IMG/VR virus record: IMGVR_UViG_3300031565_000118
Location: 1 to 40,853 of that record
Reading direction: 5' to 3' (one strand)
Length of the DNA: 40,853 nt
Source of the DNA: a virus
Positions 30,028 through 38,257 of this stretch are shown here, one piece after another. The notes beneath the pieces were generated by a model, which was given only the letters and a program-made list of their open reading frames with translations, was not told where the DNA came from and ran no database searches. The stretch's first letter is position 1. Each line of letters starts with the position of its first letter. Position numbers and translations under genes: made by a program.

Positions 30028-32168
30028 GCGATATAGCAACTGACATTTTAGAAGGCAATCTCGGCAAGAAACAGGAGAAGAAAAAGCCCCCGACCTTCGA
30101 TATTGCAACGGAGATTTTAGAGGGCCTTACTCCTGTCCAAGCGAAAATTGGTGGAGAAACGGGTGCTCAGTTTCTACAAACGGAAGAGGAACCGACCGGC
30201 AAGGTCAGCACTATTACGTCAAAGCCGGAGATGAAACCTGTTCCCGTGGATGTGAAGCGGGCAGGATTCGGCACGCTTACTCAAGCTGCTATTGTGGATG
30301 ATCCCGAAACAAAGCTGAATATTCTATCTAAGGGGATGGGCATCCCCCGGGAACGATTCGGCATGGTCGAGGGCAGGCCGGTTTATCAAGGGGACGATGG
30401 GATTCTCTATTATGTGACACCTAAACGTGGTTGGATCAAAGGAGCGGCAGCAACGCAGGTAGCCCACGCCCCAGCAACGATTCTTGGCACTATTGGAGCC
30501 GCAGCAGGCCCAGGAACAGCGGCGGTACTCGCAGCAGGGGGCGAATCCATAAGAAAGCATATCGGTTCACTCGTCTACAAAGAACCACAGACCTCGCTTG
30601 GGAACATCAAAGCCATGGGTACTGAAGCTACGCTTGCCTATACCGGAACAAAATTTCTTGGTCGTGGAACGGTTAAGGCCATGGATGTTACCAAAGGCAG
30701 ACAAGGGGCCCGGCTTATCAAGGCAGCAGGCAGAGGACGCGAAAGAATAAGCCTGACCGAAACGAAGCGCATTGAAGCTCTCGGGAAAAAACACGGAATT
30801 AGCCTTTTACCTCCGCAAACAACTCGCAGTCCTGAACTTATAAGTCGGTTCAATATTCTAGGTGATTTACCGGAAACAGCGGATAGAATCGGAGGGGTCC
30901 GGAGAGCTCAGGCAGAACAGGTACAGAAAGCAATTACCAAGATGCTTGATTCTGTGGCACCTCCCACGACAACGGCAGAAGCTTCAGGTATGGCGGGAGT
31001 GAAAGCGGCAAAGACAGGGATTCAAGCGGCAAAGACGGTGAGGGCGAACAAGGCCGCGCCGATCTATAAGAAGGCGTTTACTGAGGCTCCGGACGTAGAT
31101 ATTAAGCCAGCCATAGATTTGATTGATGAGGAATTGCAAACAGCAAAAGGAGCCATTCGAGAGCATCTTTTGAGTGCAAAGAAACTCTTAATGCAACCCG
31201 ATGTTGAGGGGAAAGAAGCATGGGATACCAGCCTTAAAGGTCTCCATGCTGCCAAGATGCAGCTTGACGATACAATCGCCGGAGCCAAACAAACAGGTTT
31301 AGGCAACACAGTCAAGCGAAACTATACCAAAATCAGGGAAGCACTACTCGCTCAAATGGATACTGCAAGCCCTGATTATGCCAAGGCCCGCAAGATATTC
31401 AGCGGAGAATCGGAAGTCTTTGAACAACTGGCAGGCAAAAAACGAATGATTGGCCGGCTTGCCAAACTGGAAGGTGACGATGTTGAAAAGGCCGCGGGTC
31501 TCTTATTCAAATCATCTCCCGAGATCGTTAAGAAAGCCCGCCCTGTCATAGTCAAATACGGGGGGGAAGATACGTGGAATGCCCTTCTCAGGACACACCT
31601 ACAGAAATCCTTTGAGAGCATCAAGGAAACGGTTACAGGCGGGGTGACTAATCTAGGCGGCAGATTCAGACAAAAGGTATTCGGTGATATAAGCCAAAGA
31701 AATATTCTTGAAACTGCCATGACAAAGGCACAATTCAAGAACCTGGAAGATTTTGCCACGGTACTCGATCGGGCAGGATTGATACTCGGAAAAGAATCAA
31801 CCACGGCAACGAGATTGGTTCAACTGGAGAAATTCGGGGGTGGAACAGCGGAAGGCGTGGCAAAGGCAATAGCCTTTCCTTTACATACCTGGAAAATGTC
31901 TCTTTTTAACAAATTAAAGACGCTTTTTGGAAGTCGCTATAGCGAAAATCTGGCAGATGCCATGCTTTCCCCCAAAGCGGCTAAACAACTCCAAACCATG
32001 CTGCAATTAAAGCCAGGATCACAAAAATTGATACAGCAATTAGGAGCATTCGCAACCATGGTAACTGGCGCTCATCTACATCAAGAATGGCAAAAAAAGA
32101 CCACCCGAGATATTCGGCCAAAAACCAGATTAGTAAAGCCAAGGCGAATCCGAGGAGGAGGCCGCTAA
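30024..32168 (+). CDS. Candidate internal virion protein 2
   Basis: This 714-residue protein starts in an ATGA overlap. Its N terminus carries a duplicated short motif (SDIATDILEG and FDIATEILEG, 23 residues apart). A hydrophobic Ala/Gly-rich stretch is found at about 133-179 (ATQVAHAPATILGTIGAAAG). The rest is helical with many Ala and Lys (AAKTGIQAAKTVRANKAAP). The C-terminal tail is very basic (RPKTRLVKPRRIRGGGR). Podovirus ejection proteins are often this large and form a channel for DNA entry. That role is inferred from position, size and composition. Confidence 0.45.
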   Translation: MSDIATDILEGNLGKKQEKKKPPTFDIATEILEGLTPVQAKIGGETGAQFLQTEEEPTGKVSTITSKPEMKPVPVDVKRAGFGTLTQAAIVDDPETKLNILSKGMGIPRERFGMVEGRPVYQGDDGILYYVTPKRGWIKGAAATQVAHAPATILGTIGAAAGPGTAAVLAAGGESIRKHIGSLVYKEPQTSLGNIKAMGTEATLAYTGTKFLGRGTVKAMDVTKGRQGARLIKAAGRGRERISLTETKRIEALGKKHGISLLPPQTTRSPELISRFNILGDLPETADRIGGVRRAQAEQVQKAITKMLDSVAPPTTTAEASGMAGVKAAKTGIQAAKTVRANKAAPIYKKAFTEAPDVDIKPAIDLIDEELQTAKGAIREHLLSAKKLLMQPDVEGKEAWDTSLKGLHAAKMQLDDTIAGAKQTGLGNTVKRNYTKIREALLAQMDTASPDYAKARKIFSGESEVFEQLAGKKRMIGRLAKLEGDDVEKAAGLLFKSSPEIVKKARPVIVKYGGEDTWNALLRTHLQKSFESIKETVTGGVTNLGGRFRQKVFGDISQRNILETAMTKAQFKNLEDFATVLDRAGLILGKESTTATRLVQLEKFGGGTAEGVAKAIAFPLHTWKMSLFNKLKTLFGSRYSENLADAMLSPKAAKQLQTMLQLKPGSQKLIQQLGAFATMVTGAHLHQEWQKKTTRDIRPKTRLVKPRRIRGGGR

Positions 32169-32341
32169 GAAAGAAAACAGGAATAATATAGAAAAGGGCA
32201 AGAGGATCTTTGCAAGCGAAAATAGCATGCCCGGTTGTCATAAATGCAGGGAGTAAGATCAGCGTTGAGTATTTAGAGGAAATGATTTTTCGCAAAACAC
32301 CCATAAGAAACAAGAATAAGCTCATCAAGGAGGTAAGTCAA

Positions 32342-32731
32342 ATGAAAAAGATTTTCACTATCACCATGGCGATCCTGCTCCTGGCCGCAGGGGTCTACGC
32401 AAGCGGCTGGACAAAGCACAGTGTCACATCCGTTGCCGCGGCCACAAGTACAGCGGTTTCGGCAAGCCCCGGTTACTTATTCAATGTGATTGTTCGGGGA
32501 GATAAGGCCAGCACTTGCACCATGAACGTTTACGACTTCGCCACTAATTGCGCGTTTGTCACAACCACAGAGATTGAGATGGTGCCCACGATCATTGTCA
32601 CGACCACGGAGGTGGCCTGGTATCACACGATCCCGCTAAATCCTCCTGTGCGGTTTTATTATGGACTCTATCATACGATTACCAGCACCGGAGAGATAGC
32701 GGTTTACTGGCTTAACGATAATGATATGTAA
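32342..32731 (+). CDS. Small secreted protein
   Basis: This 129-residue protein has an ideal ribosome site (AAGGAGGT) and a Sec signal (MKKIFTITMAILLLAAGVYA, cleavage before SGW). The mature protein is beta-rich (HSVTSVAAATSTAVSASPG, YLFNVIVRGDKAS). It has three Cys (two of them in STCTMNVYDFATNCAF), which may form a disulfide in the periplasm. It resembles no family that I know. The 173 bases before it carry no + strand gene. Confidence 0.55.
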   Translation: MKKIFTITMAILLLAAGVYASGWTKHSVTSVAAATSTAVSASPGYLFNVIVRGDKASTCTMNVYDFATNCAFVTTTEIEMVPTIIVTTTEVAWYHTIPLNPPVRFYYGLYHTITSTGEIAVYWLNDNDM

Positions 32732-32741
32732 GGAGGTCTTT

Positions 32742-33071
32742 ATGAAAGCAATAACAGTTATTACAAGCATTTGCCTCATGGCGCTTTTGCTGGCGGTCCC
32801 AGCATTTGGACAGACATACCGCCTTGTCAGTGACCCTAATCCCGGCGTGGAATACGTGATTGTTCTTATCAATGGCGTAGAACAGCCGGTGGAGGATGCA
32901 GCCGCCGATGGCTCGGTTGACCATGTATTACTAGGATTTGACCCCGCAGGACCGAAGATGATCTTTAACGCAACGGCGAGTTTCGATGGGGAGGTCTGGT
33001 CTGATCCAGCCATCCCTTTGTACAAGGGGAAACCGGGAGCGTACACCGGCCTGGGTGTTTCTTCGGAGTGA
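32742..33071 (+). CDS. Small secreted protein
   Basis: This 109-residue protein has AAGGAGG and an ATG 5 bases on. The signal peptide (MKAITVITSICLMALLLAVPAFG, cut before QTY) is clear. The mature domain looks like a single beta-sandwich (YRLVSDPNPGVEYVIVLING, then FNATASFDGEVWSDP). This fibronectin-like pattern could bind a host surface. It is one of at least six late proteins with such a leader. Confidence 0.55.
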   Translation: MKAITVITSICLMALLLAVPAFGQTYRLVSDPNPGVEYVIVLINGVEQPVEDAAADGSVDHVLLGFDPAGPKMIFNATASFDGEVWSDPAIPLYKGKPGAYTGLGVSSE

Positions 33072-33082
33072 TAAGGAGATAG

Positions 33083-34891
33083 ATGCAGCACCACAAATGG
33101 ACGAAAACAGCTAGGATTTTCAAGCACGATACCGAACCAAATCGGTTTATTTGGCATGGACGAGTTGGGCAGCAAAATGTTGGCTTAGGTAATGATGAAT
33201 TTGTGCCTTATATATGGGATGCACAGAACCAGATTGCTCAATATGGCAATTTTCAGGTGCAGTTTTTTGATTGGTATCAGGTCGTTACAAGGCTTATCCC
33301 GGAAGAGAAGGTTGTCATTGACGATCAGCGATTTGAGGTTCAGCATTTTTTAGGGGACAAATGGCGAGTTCTCGATCTCTATAATCATTCTATTAGCGTT
33401 ACGGAAAATACCGAAAAGGGCCTACTTTTTCTTAAGAACACCTATGCGGGTGATGGGCAAGATGTTCTTGAAATAGAATATCAGATCGGGCAGGGAGATT
33501 CGATTAAATTCTCTACACGCCTCAAGATTGAAAATGCTGGTACATATAGAATCCGTTGGCAGAATACGGGCGTACAAGGGGAGATTGTTGCAGGCGAAAC
33601 TAACTTACGATTTGGAGAAATCCAATTCGGCTGGATGTCAACTGAATCACTTTTCAGAACCCATGAAATTGAGTATCAAGCACAGGGTCAGAAAGTTGAT
33701 ATTTTCATGGGGCCTTATGAGTTGGATGCAGGAGAGGAAATCCTTATATCTCCTGATACCTGGGGGCCAACAAATGTAAATGACGATGCGGATTATGACA
33801 GTACGGGAGATAAGTACGATCAACATACTGGCGGTAATGAGATTTGGGTAGGTAATGATGGTTCTAATGTTTGGAGTCTTGGACTCAGGTTTGTCAACGT
33901 TACTATTGCCAAAGATTCAACGATAAACTCAGCGTATATTTATCTTAACCGGTCGGGCGCCGGTGTCACAGCAAATTTAAGAGTGAAAGGGACTGATGAA
34001 GATAATACCGCAGCCTGGGAGGAAGCCAGTCAGTGGGAAGATAGGGACGTTACCGCTGCTACTGTGGATTGGGATATTACGGAAGATCCTGGATGGGGAG
34101 AATATACTACATCTCCTGACATTGACACTATTGTTGCCGAAATTACCAGCCGTGCCGGATGGTCGTCTGGCAATGCTATGGGTATTTGGGTGGATGATGA
34201 TGGTTCGGCTGGATGGAGATACTATAAAGCCTTTTCGGTAGAAACATCTGGTTATGAACCGTATATGCAAATTGATTATACGGCGCCCACGACCACGACC
34301 CCGGAACCTACAACCACCACCCCGGTGCCCACGACAACCACCCCGGTGCCCACGACCACGACTCCGGTGCCCACCACGACTCCGGTGCCCACCACGACTC
34401 CGGTGCCAACGACGACAACGCCAGTTCCGACGACGACGACAACCACCCCGGCTCCGACGACGACCACCACGACGACAACGCCAGTTCCGACGACGACGAC
34501 AACCACCCCGGTGCCCACGACCACGACCCCGGAACCTACAACCACCACCCCGGTGCCCACGACGACGACAACGCCCGCGCCTACAACAACCACGACTACT
34601 CCTGAACCTACTACCACAACCACGACTCCAATTCCCACAACTACCACGACGACTCCGGTGCCCACGACGACTCCGGTGCCCACGACAACCACCCCGGTGC
34701 CCACGACAACCACCCCGGTGCCCACGACCACGACTCCGGTGCCGACAACCACGGTGGCCCCGACAACCACGGTGGCCCCGACAACCACGACAACGGCAGC
34801 TCCGACTACCACTACCACGACAACGGCAGTTCCAGGAGCAGAGTGGTATCCAGAAATGTTGTTGGGCGTACTTAGAATGAGGCTAAAGTAA
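33083..34891 (+). CDS. Virion-like protein with DNRLRE-type beta domain and Thr/Pro mucin-like stalk
   Basis: In this 602-residue protein, residues 1-215 are soluble and beta-rich. About 225-398 form a beta domain (INSAYIYLNRSGAGVTANLRVKG, then SRAGWSSGNAMGIWVDD and YEPYMQIDY) like DNRLRE carbohydrate-associated modules. Residues about 400-583 are a low-complexity domain of runs of three to eight Thr separated by PVP, PEP, PAP or PIP, about 20 such units in all. It ends in a short hydrophobic, basic tail (EWYPEMLLGVLRMRLK). There is no signal peptide. The next gene overlaps (TAATG) and encodes a DSH-motif glycosyltransferase. A rod that is heavily O-glycosylated is the obvious model. It is probably a tail fibre or surface spike. 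Confidence 0.6.
   Translation: MQHHKWTKTARIFKHDTEPNRFIWHGRVGQQNVGLGNDEFVPYIWDAQNQIAQYGNFQVQFFDWYQVVTRLIPEEKVVIDDQRFEVQHFLGDKWRVLDLYNHSISVTENTEKGLLFLKNTYAGDGQDVLEIEYQIGQGDSIKFSTRLKIENAGTYRIRWQNTGVQGEIVAGETNLRFGEIQFGWMSTESLFRTHEIEYQAQGQKVDIFMGPYELDAGEEILISPDTWGPTNVNDDADYDSTGDKYDQHTGGNEIWVGNDGSNVWSLGLRFVNVTIAKDSTINSAYIYLNRSGAGVTANLRVKGTDEDNTAAWEEASQWEDRDVTAATVDWDITEDPGWGEYTTSPDIDTIVAEITSRAGWSSGNAMGIWVDDDGSAGWRYYKAFSVETSGYEPYMQIDYTAPTTTTPEPTTTTPVPTTTTPVPTTTTPVPTTTPVPTTTPVPTTTTPVPTTTTTTPAPTTTTTTTTPVPTTTTTTPVPTTTTPEPTTTTPVPTTTTTPAPTTTTTTPEPTTTTTTPIPTTTTTTPVPTTTPVPTTTTPVPTTTTPVPTTTTPVPTTTVAPTTTVAPTTTTTAAPTTTTTTTAVPGAEWYPEMLLGVLRMRLK
34285..34835 (+). repeat. Thr/Pro-coding tandem minisatellite
   Basis: About 550 bases consist of degenerate repeats on a CCGGTGCCCACGAC theme. 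Two long exact copies are visible: 41 bases at 34411-34451 and 34471-34511 (60-base shift), and 51 bases at 34285-34335 and 34513-34563 (228-base shift). This shows recent duplication or slippage. The repeats keep the frame, so stalk length could vary between relatives. Confidence 0.85.
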
Positions 34892-35685
34892 TGCTATTGA
34901 CTATTGGAATGCCCTGTTATGAGAATTTTACCGAGGTCTGGTTTACCGTCGAGGCCCTACGTCTTTATCAGGATTTAACCGATTGTGAGATTCTTGTGCT
35001 CGACAATAAAGGCTCAGATGATATGTATCATCTTGTGAAATCCTTTCAGACCATACGCTATGAGAAGTTTGGAGAGGTAAACGGCACAGGCCCCGCACGA
35101 AATGAGATATTCAACCGTGCTAATGGTGATTTTGTGCTTATCCTGGATAGCCATGTTTTCCTCTGGAAAGACAATATCGCCCGCCTGAAATGGTGGCTTA
35201 AAGAACATTGGGAAGAGGCAAAGAATTTAATTCAAGGAACCATCGTTTTGAGCAGCTTGAAGAATTGCTATACCAATTATCTCCCACAATGGAGAGCCGG
35301 GATGTGGGGAATATGGCCCCCTGCCCAGGATGTGAACAAATTGGGAGATCAGGCCATTGAGATTGAGATAGGACCGCTCGGCCTCTTTGGATGCCGTAAA
35401 GATTCATGGTTGGGTTTTCATTCCAAATGCAAAGGGTTTGCTGGTGTGGAAGGTGTTTTACAGGAAAAGTACCGGAAGGACGGGAGAAAGGTTTTGTGCT
35501 TACCCTGGTTGCGGTGGACCCACTTTTTCGGAAGTGAAAAGCGGGTATATCCCCTGCAAGTGGAAGATAAGATCAGGAATTTTCTCTATGGGTTTCAGGA
35601 AATCGGTCTTGACCCTAAACCGATATATGAACACTTCGGGGAAATGGTTGTGAGTAGGGTAGCGGAGAGTATTGTCAATGAGTGA
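34891..35685 (+). CDS. Family 2 glycosyltransferase with a DSH metal motif (GT2/GT27-like)
   Basis: This 264-residue GT-A-fold protein opens with LLTIGMPCYENF, followed by ILVLDNKGSDD, then GTGPARNEIFNRANGDFVLIL and the metal motif DSH at 86-88. The acceptor side has GLFGCRKDSW and KGFAGVEGVLQEKYR, then LCLPWLRWTHFFG. The D-x-H form recalls polypeptide GalNAc-transferases (DSH in GT27), though similar GT2 genes occur in phages. The gene overlaps the Thr/Pro-stalk gene (TAATG), so the two should be translated together. This makes the stalk the leading candidate acceptor. The sugar is unknown. Confidence 0.75.
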   Translation: MLLTIGMPCYENFTEVWFTVEALRLYQDLTDCEILVLDNKGSDDMYHLVKSFQTIRYEKFGEVNGTGPARNEIFNRANGDFVLILDSHVFLWKDNIARLKWWLKEHWEEAKNLIQGTIVLSSLKNCYTNYLPQWRAGMWGIWPPAQDVNKLGDQAIEIEIGPLGLFGCRKDSWLGFHSKCKGFAGVEGVLQEKYRKDGRKVLCLPWLRWTHFFGSEKRVYPLQVEDKIRNFLYGFQEIGLDPKPIYEHFGEMVVSRVAESIVNE

Positions 35686-35890
35686 GTTTTATAGAAACAA
35701 GTTTGAACCTGTATCTGAATCGGTCATGTTGGAAGGTCCAGAAGGAACAATATGCGGGGTATTGCGTGAGATATATATGAAATCAAGGAAGAAAGAGGTT
35801 AAACGGTTATGTCGTTTAGCAACGGCAATGGCAAAGCGGATGGGCATAGCCATAGCGGAGTATAAGAAAAATGAAACTTCCTCTCGTTAG
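35678..35890 (+). CDS. Small basic protein of unknown function
   Basis: This 70-residue protein overlaps the stop of the previous glycosyltransferase gene. The N terminus is mixed (YRNKFEPVSESVMLEGPEG), and the C-terminal half is a basic helix (MKSRKKEVKRLCRLATAMAKRMG). AGCGGAGAG lies upstream. It overlaps the next glycosyltransferase gene by 20 bases. No family was recognised. Confidence 0.45.
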   Translation: MSEFYRNKFEPVSESVMLEGPEGTICGVLREIYMKSRKKEVKRLCRLATAMAKRMGIAIAEYKKNETSSR

Positions 35891-36617
35891 TTGTCTTACT
35901 GCCACATACGGACGGTATTCGGCATTGACCGAGGCAATAAGTTGTTTCTTGGCCCAGGATTACCCGAATAAGGAATTGATCGTTTTGAATAATCACCCGA
36001 AAAGGCTTATATGCGAACTGCCACAGGTGAGGATTCATAACGAATCCGGTTGGCCGACACTGGGAGATTGCAGGGATTATCTTTTAACTCTTGCCCACGG
36101 TGAACTTATCAGAACATGGGATGATGATGACCTTTATCTTCCTTGGGCGATTAGCCAAGGTGTTCTGATGCTCCCCGATGATGCCCCCGCTTGGAAACCA
36201 GGGCATTCATGGGGTTGGCAGGTCACAGAAGATCGAATGTATCTCGGGGCCAATAAGTATGAGGCATCCTGGACAACGCGGAAGGAAATCGTAGAGAAAT
36301 ACGGCTATATCTTAAACTCAGGGGGCAATGAACACAATGCGCTAGAGCAAGGCATAGCAAAGGAAGGCGGCATAGCCCGGACAGACTTAGGAGCGGCAGG
36401 TGCATCTTATGTCTATCGGTGGGGATCGGGTCTTCACCGAATTTCTGGTACGCTTGACAAAACCAAAAACAATATTGCTGAAAGAACAGAACGCTGGAAA
36501 CAACGCAATGACGATCACGGAGACTATAAACCCATTAACCCAATAAGCCTTATCAAGTATTGGGAAAGGATAGAAAGGGCACGATATGAGCTGGATGCAC
36601 ACACAGATGAAACCTGA
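35871..36617 (+). CDS. Family 2 glycosyltransferase
   Basis: This 248-residue GT-A-type enzyme begins VSCLTATYGRYSALTEAISCFLAQDYPNKELIVLNN (read in parts). It has WDDDDLY (about 83-89) as the metal-binding D-x-D site and a later EHNALEQGIAKEGG region. It differs from the DSH-type enzyme two genes upstream, so the pair may add successive sugars. No membrane segment is present, so it acts in the cytoplasm. The gene overlaps the small basic gene before it and the methyltransferase after it. Confidence 0.8.
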   Translation: MKLPLVSCLTATYGRYSALTEAISCFLAQDYPNKELIVLNNHPKRLICELPQVRIHNESGWPTLGDCRDYLLTLAHGELIRTWDDDDLYLPWAISQGVLMLPDDAPAWKPGHSWGWQVTEDRMYLGANKYEASWTTRKEIVEKYGYILNSGGNEHNALEQGIAKEGGIARTDLGAAGASYVYRWGSGLHRISGTLDKTKNNIAERTERWKQRNDDHGDYKPINPISLIKYWERIERARYELDAHTDET

Positions 36618-37221
36618 AAAACGATGTGACGAGAATCCTCTGTTTCCGGTATCTAGGATATTCCAGGAGATAGACTGGAAACTATCGGGCGGAACGAAAC
36701 ACGCCTGTCTTATCTCGGCGGCTATGATCCTCGCTTATAACGTCAAGACCATTGTTGAAATAGGATTATGGAATGGGTTTACTTCGCAGATATTGGGCAA
36801 GGCTCTTGCCTCAAATGCTATGGAAGATGGGCTTTTGATCTCCTGTGACATTAATCAACGTGCCTGTGATCGATCGGAAGCATTTACCAGGGGGATCCCC
36901 ATTAAGCATGTCTTGGTTGTCGGTGATAGTAAAGCCGTAGACTGGAAACACTATCTCGGTGAGCGCAAGATTGGCCTTGCTTTTGTTGACGGTGATCACT
37001 CCTATGATAGTGCCATTACCGACATAGAGAAGTGCTCACAACTTCTTGACCGAAACGGCATTATGGTTGTGCATGATTATTCCGTAGGAAGCCATCCCCA
37101 TGTTTTCCAAGCGGTCAATGAGTTTATAGCATATACCAATATGCCTTGGTTCTTTCTTCCAGAGGATAGAAAAGCTACCGATTACAGGACCGTAATCTTT
37201 CAAAAGAGAGAGGTCTATTGA
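36586..37221 (+). CDS. Class I SAM-dependent methyltransferase (Methyltransf_24-like)
   Basis: This 211-residue protein has motif I IVEIGLWNGFTS, then LISCDINQRA, AFVDGDHSYDSAITDIEKC and a later NGIMVVHDYS, all typical of the Methyltransf_24 group, which often modifies sugars or sugar nucleotides. The start at 36586 has AAAGGG upstream; later in-frame ATGs at 36595 and 36607 are possible. It overlaps the glycosyltransferase gene by 32 bases and so probably caps or methylates the same glycan. Confidence 0.75.
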   Translation: MSWMHTQMKPEKRCDENPLFPVSRIFQEIDWKLSGGTKHACLISAAMILAYNVKTIVEIGLWNGFTSQILGKALASNAMEDGLLISCDINQRACDRSEAFTRGIPIKHVLVVGDSKAVDWKHYLGERKIGLAFVDGDHSYDSAITDIEKCSQLLDRNGIMVVHDYSVGSHPHVFQAVNEFIAYTNMPWFFLPEDRKATDYRTVIFQKREVY

Positions 37222-37571
37222 TGAAAAAGAAAATATTCGAGTTTTACGCTAGTAAGAGGTTTGAACTGACCAAACTCTATCGGGCGAAGCCACAGGGATT
37301 AAGCAACGCTCAAGTGCAGGCCGCAGCCCAGGAGCTTTATAAACAGATACAACGGGGTCTTGAAATCAAGAATATTAATATTGCTCGGAGAATCTTCGAA
37401 CTGGCGAAAACTGTCGAGTACAAAGAATTTGTGAAGGATCAGGAAATTATAGAGACATACAAGCCAGTGATCAGGACGTTGAAACGAGAACGGATTTTTC
37501 TCTGGGTTGCCATAGGAGTGCTTGCTGTTTCCTGGGTCTTGTTGCTACGAGATTATTTAGGAGGTTTCTAA
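37221..37571 (+). CDS. C-terminally anchored membrane protein of the lysis region
   Basis: This 116-residue protein starts in a TGATG overlap. A long basic cytoplasmic helical part (NAQVQAAAQELYKQIQRGLEIKN) leads to one C-terminal helix (IFLWVAIGVLAVSWVLLL, about 93-110). It precedes small lysis-like genes, so it may be an accessory holin or an anchored assembly factor. No family was recognised. Confidence 0.45.
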   Translation: MKKKIFEFYASKRFELTKLYRAKPQGLSNAQVQAAAQELYKQIQRGLEIKNINIARRIFELAKTVEYKEFVKDQEIIETYKPVIRTLKRERIFLWVAIGVLAVSWVLLLRDYLGGF

Positions 37572-37891
37572 TGAGAGGAGAAGCAGTAAATTTCACGGGA
37601 TCAGGTATATTGTGGAACTCTGAAGGTTCCTTAGTCGGATTTTTGATTGGCATGGATAATGCGACTGATCCTCAGATTACGTTTTATGATGGACTAAGTT
37701 CAGCCGGACGACAGATCACACCCACCACTGACCTTGATGCAACCGCAATGGGGTTTAATGGAGCCATGCCGGGTATAATGCACATACCGTTTAGAACTGG
37801 GCTCTATGTTTTGGTCGAAGATTACGATGGTACGGCGTGGAGTGGTACGCTTGAAGGCATAGCCTACATAGCTTCAGGACAGAAATCGTGA
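37571..37891 (+). CDS. Small beta-rich virion-like protein
   Basis: This 106-residue soluble protein starts in a TAATG overlap. It opens with GEAVNFTGSGILWNSEGSLVGFLIG and ends with MGFNGAMPGIMHIPFRTGLYVLVED, a regular beta-rich pattern seen in small phage structural or decoration proteins. It has no signal peptide. No family was assigned. Confidence 0.45.
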   Translation: MRGEAVNFTGSGILWNSEGSLVGFLIGMDNATDPQITFYDGLSSAGRQITPTTDLDATAMGFNGAMPGIMHIPFRTGLYVLVEDYDGTAWSGTLEGIAYIASGQKS

Positions 37892-38076
37892 ACGGAAATA
37901 ATAACAACATTTGTAAAGCACATTCGGGCTTTGAGGCTCGGATACAAGATTGCGAGGGAAATTTGAAAGAACTCTGGAGACACATGAACGCTAATCAAAA
38001 GATGGTCTTAGGTATCTTTATCACTTTGAGCCTTAATCTGATCGGGGTCATAGTGATGTTGTTCAAAACCTTTTAA
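37888..38076 (+). CDS. XhlA/holin-like small membrane protein
   Basis: This 62-residue protein is read from a GTG (GTGA overlap). A short amphipathic coiled coil (FEARIQDCEGNLKELWRHMNANQKM) precedes one C-terminal transmembrane helix (VLGIFITLSLNLIGVIVMLF) and ends KTF. The layout matches XhlA-type lysis proteins. It lies close to the endolysin gene, so it is a good candidate holin or holin partner. Confidence 0.55.
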   Translation: MNGNNNNICKAHSGFEARIQDCEGNLKELWRHMNANQKMVLGIFITLSLNLIGVIVMLFKTF

Positions 38077-38089
38077 CCTGGGGGCTATT

Positions 38090-38257
38090 ATGAAAGCCTC
38101 TAATGAAAGATTGGAGGGCTTGAATCATTTCTTGCGAAACGGAATGACAGTGATCGAAGGTCTTTTTGTGGAGATTGAAAAAGAACTTAGGGAAATGAAC
38201 CAAGCAGTTAAAGATTTCAACGATAAAAACAATGGCTCTAAGAAAGCAACAGAGTAA
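38090..38257 (+). CDS. Small coiled-coil protein
   Basis: This 55-residue reading frame has GGGGG 5 bases before its ATG. It is largely one charged amphipathic helix (MTVIEGLFVEIEKELREMNQAVKDFNDKN, read in parts) with a Lys-rich tail. It overlaps the endolysin start by 26 bases. It may be a regulatory partner of the holin or endolysin, or an unrelated small factor. Confidence 0.45.
   Translation: MKASNERLEGLNHFLRNGMTVIEGLFVEIEKELREMNQAVKDFNDKNNGSKKATE

Noticed and set aside
31981-32328. Minus-strand 115-codon frame with hydrophobic helices
   Set aside because: It is antisense to the Lys-rich end of the candidate ejection protein, which naturally gives Phe/Leu-rich frames; no Shine-Dalgarno or promoter on that strand. 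The 173 bases before the small secreted gene otherwise show no + strand gene.
34276-34818. Minus-strand open frame rich in VVVGTG repeats, and + strand frames rich in RRPRPR
   Set aside because: These are shadows of the Thr/Pro repeat; low-complexity codons keep all frames open, and no ribosome site or homology is seen.
34285-34835. Possible CRISPR array
   Set aside because: The repeats are contiguous, frame-preserving and degenerate, with no unique spacers.
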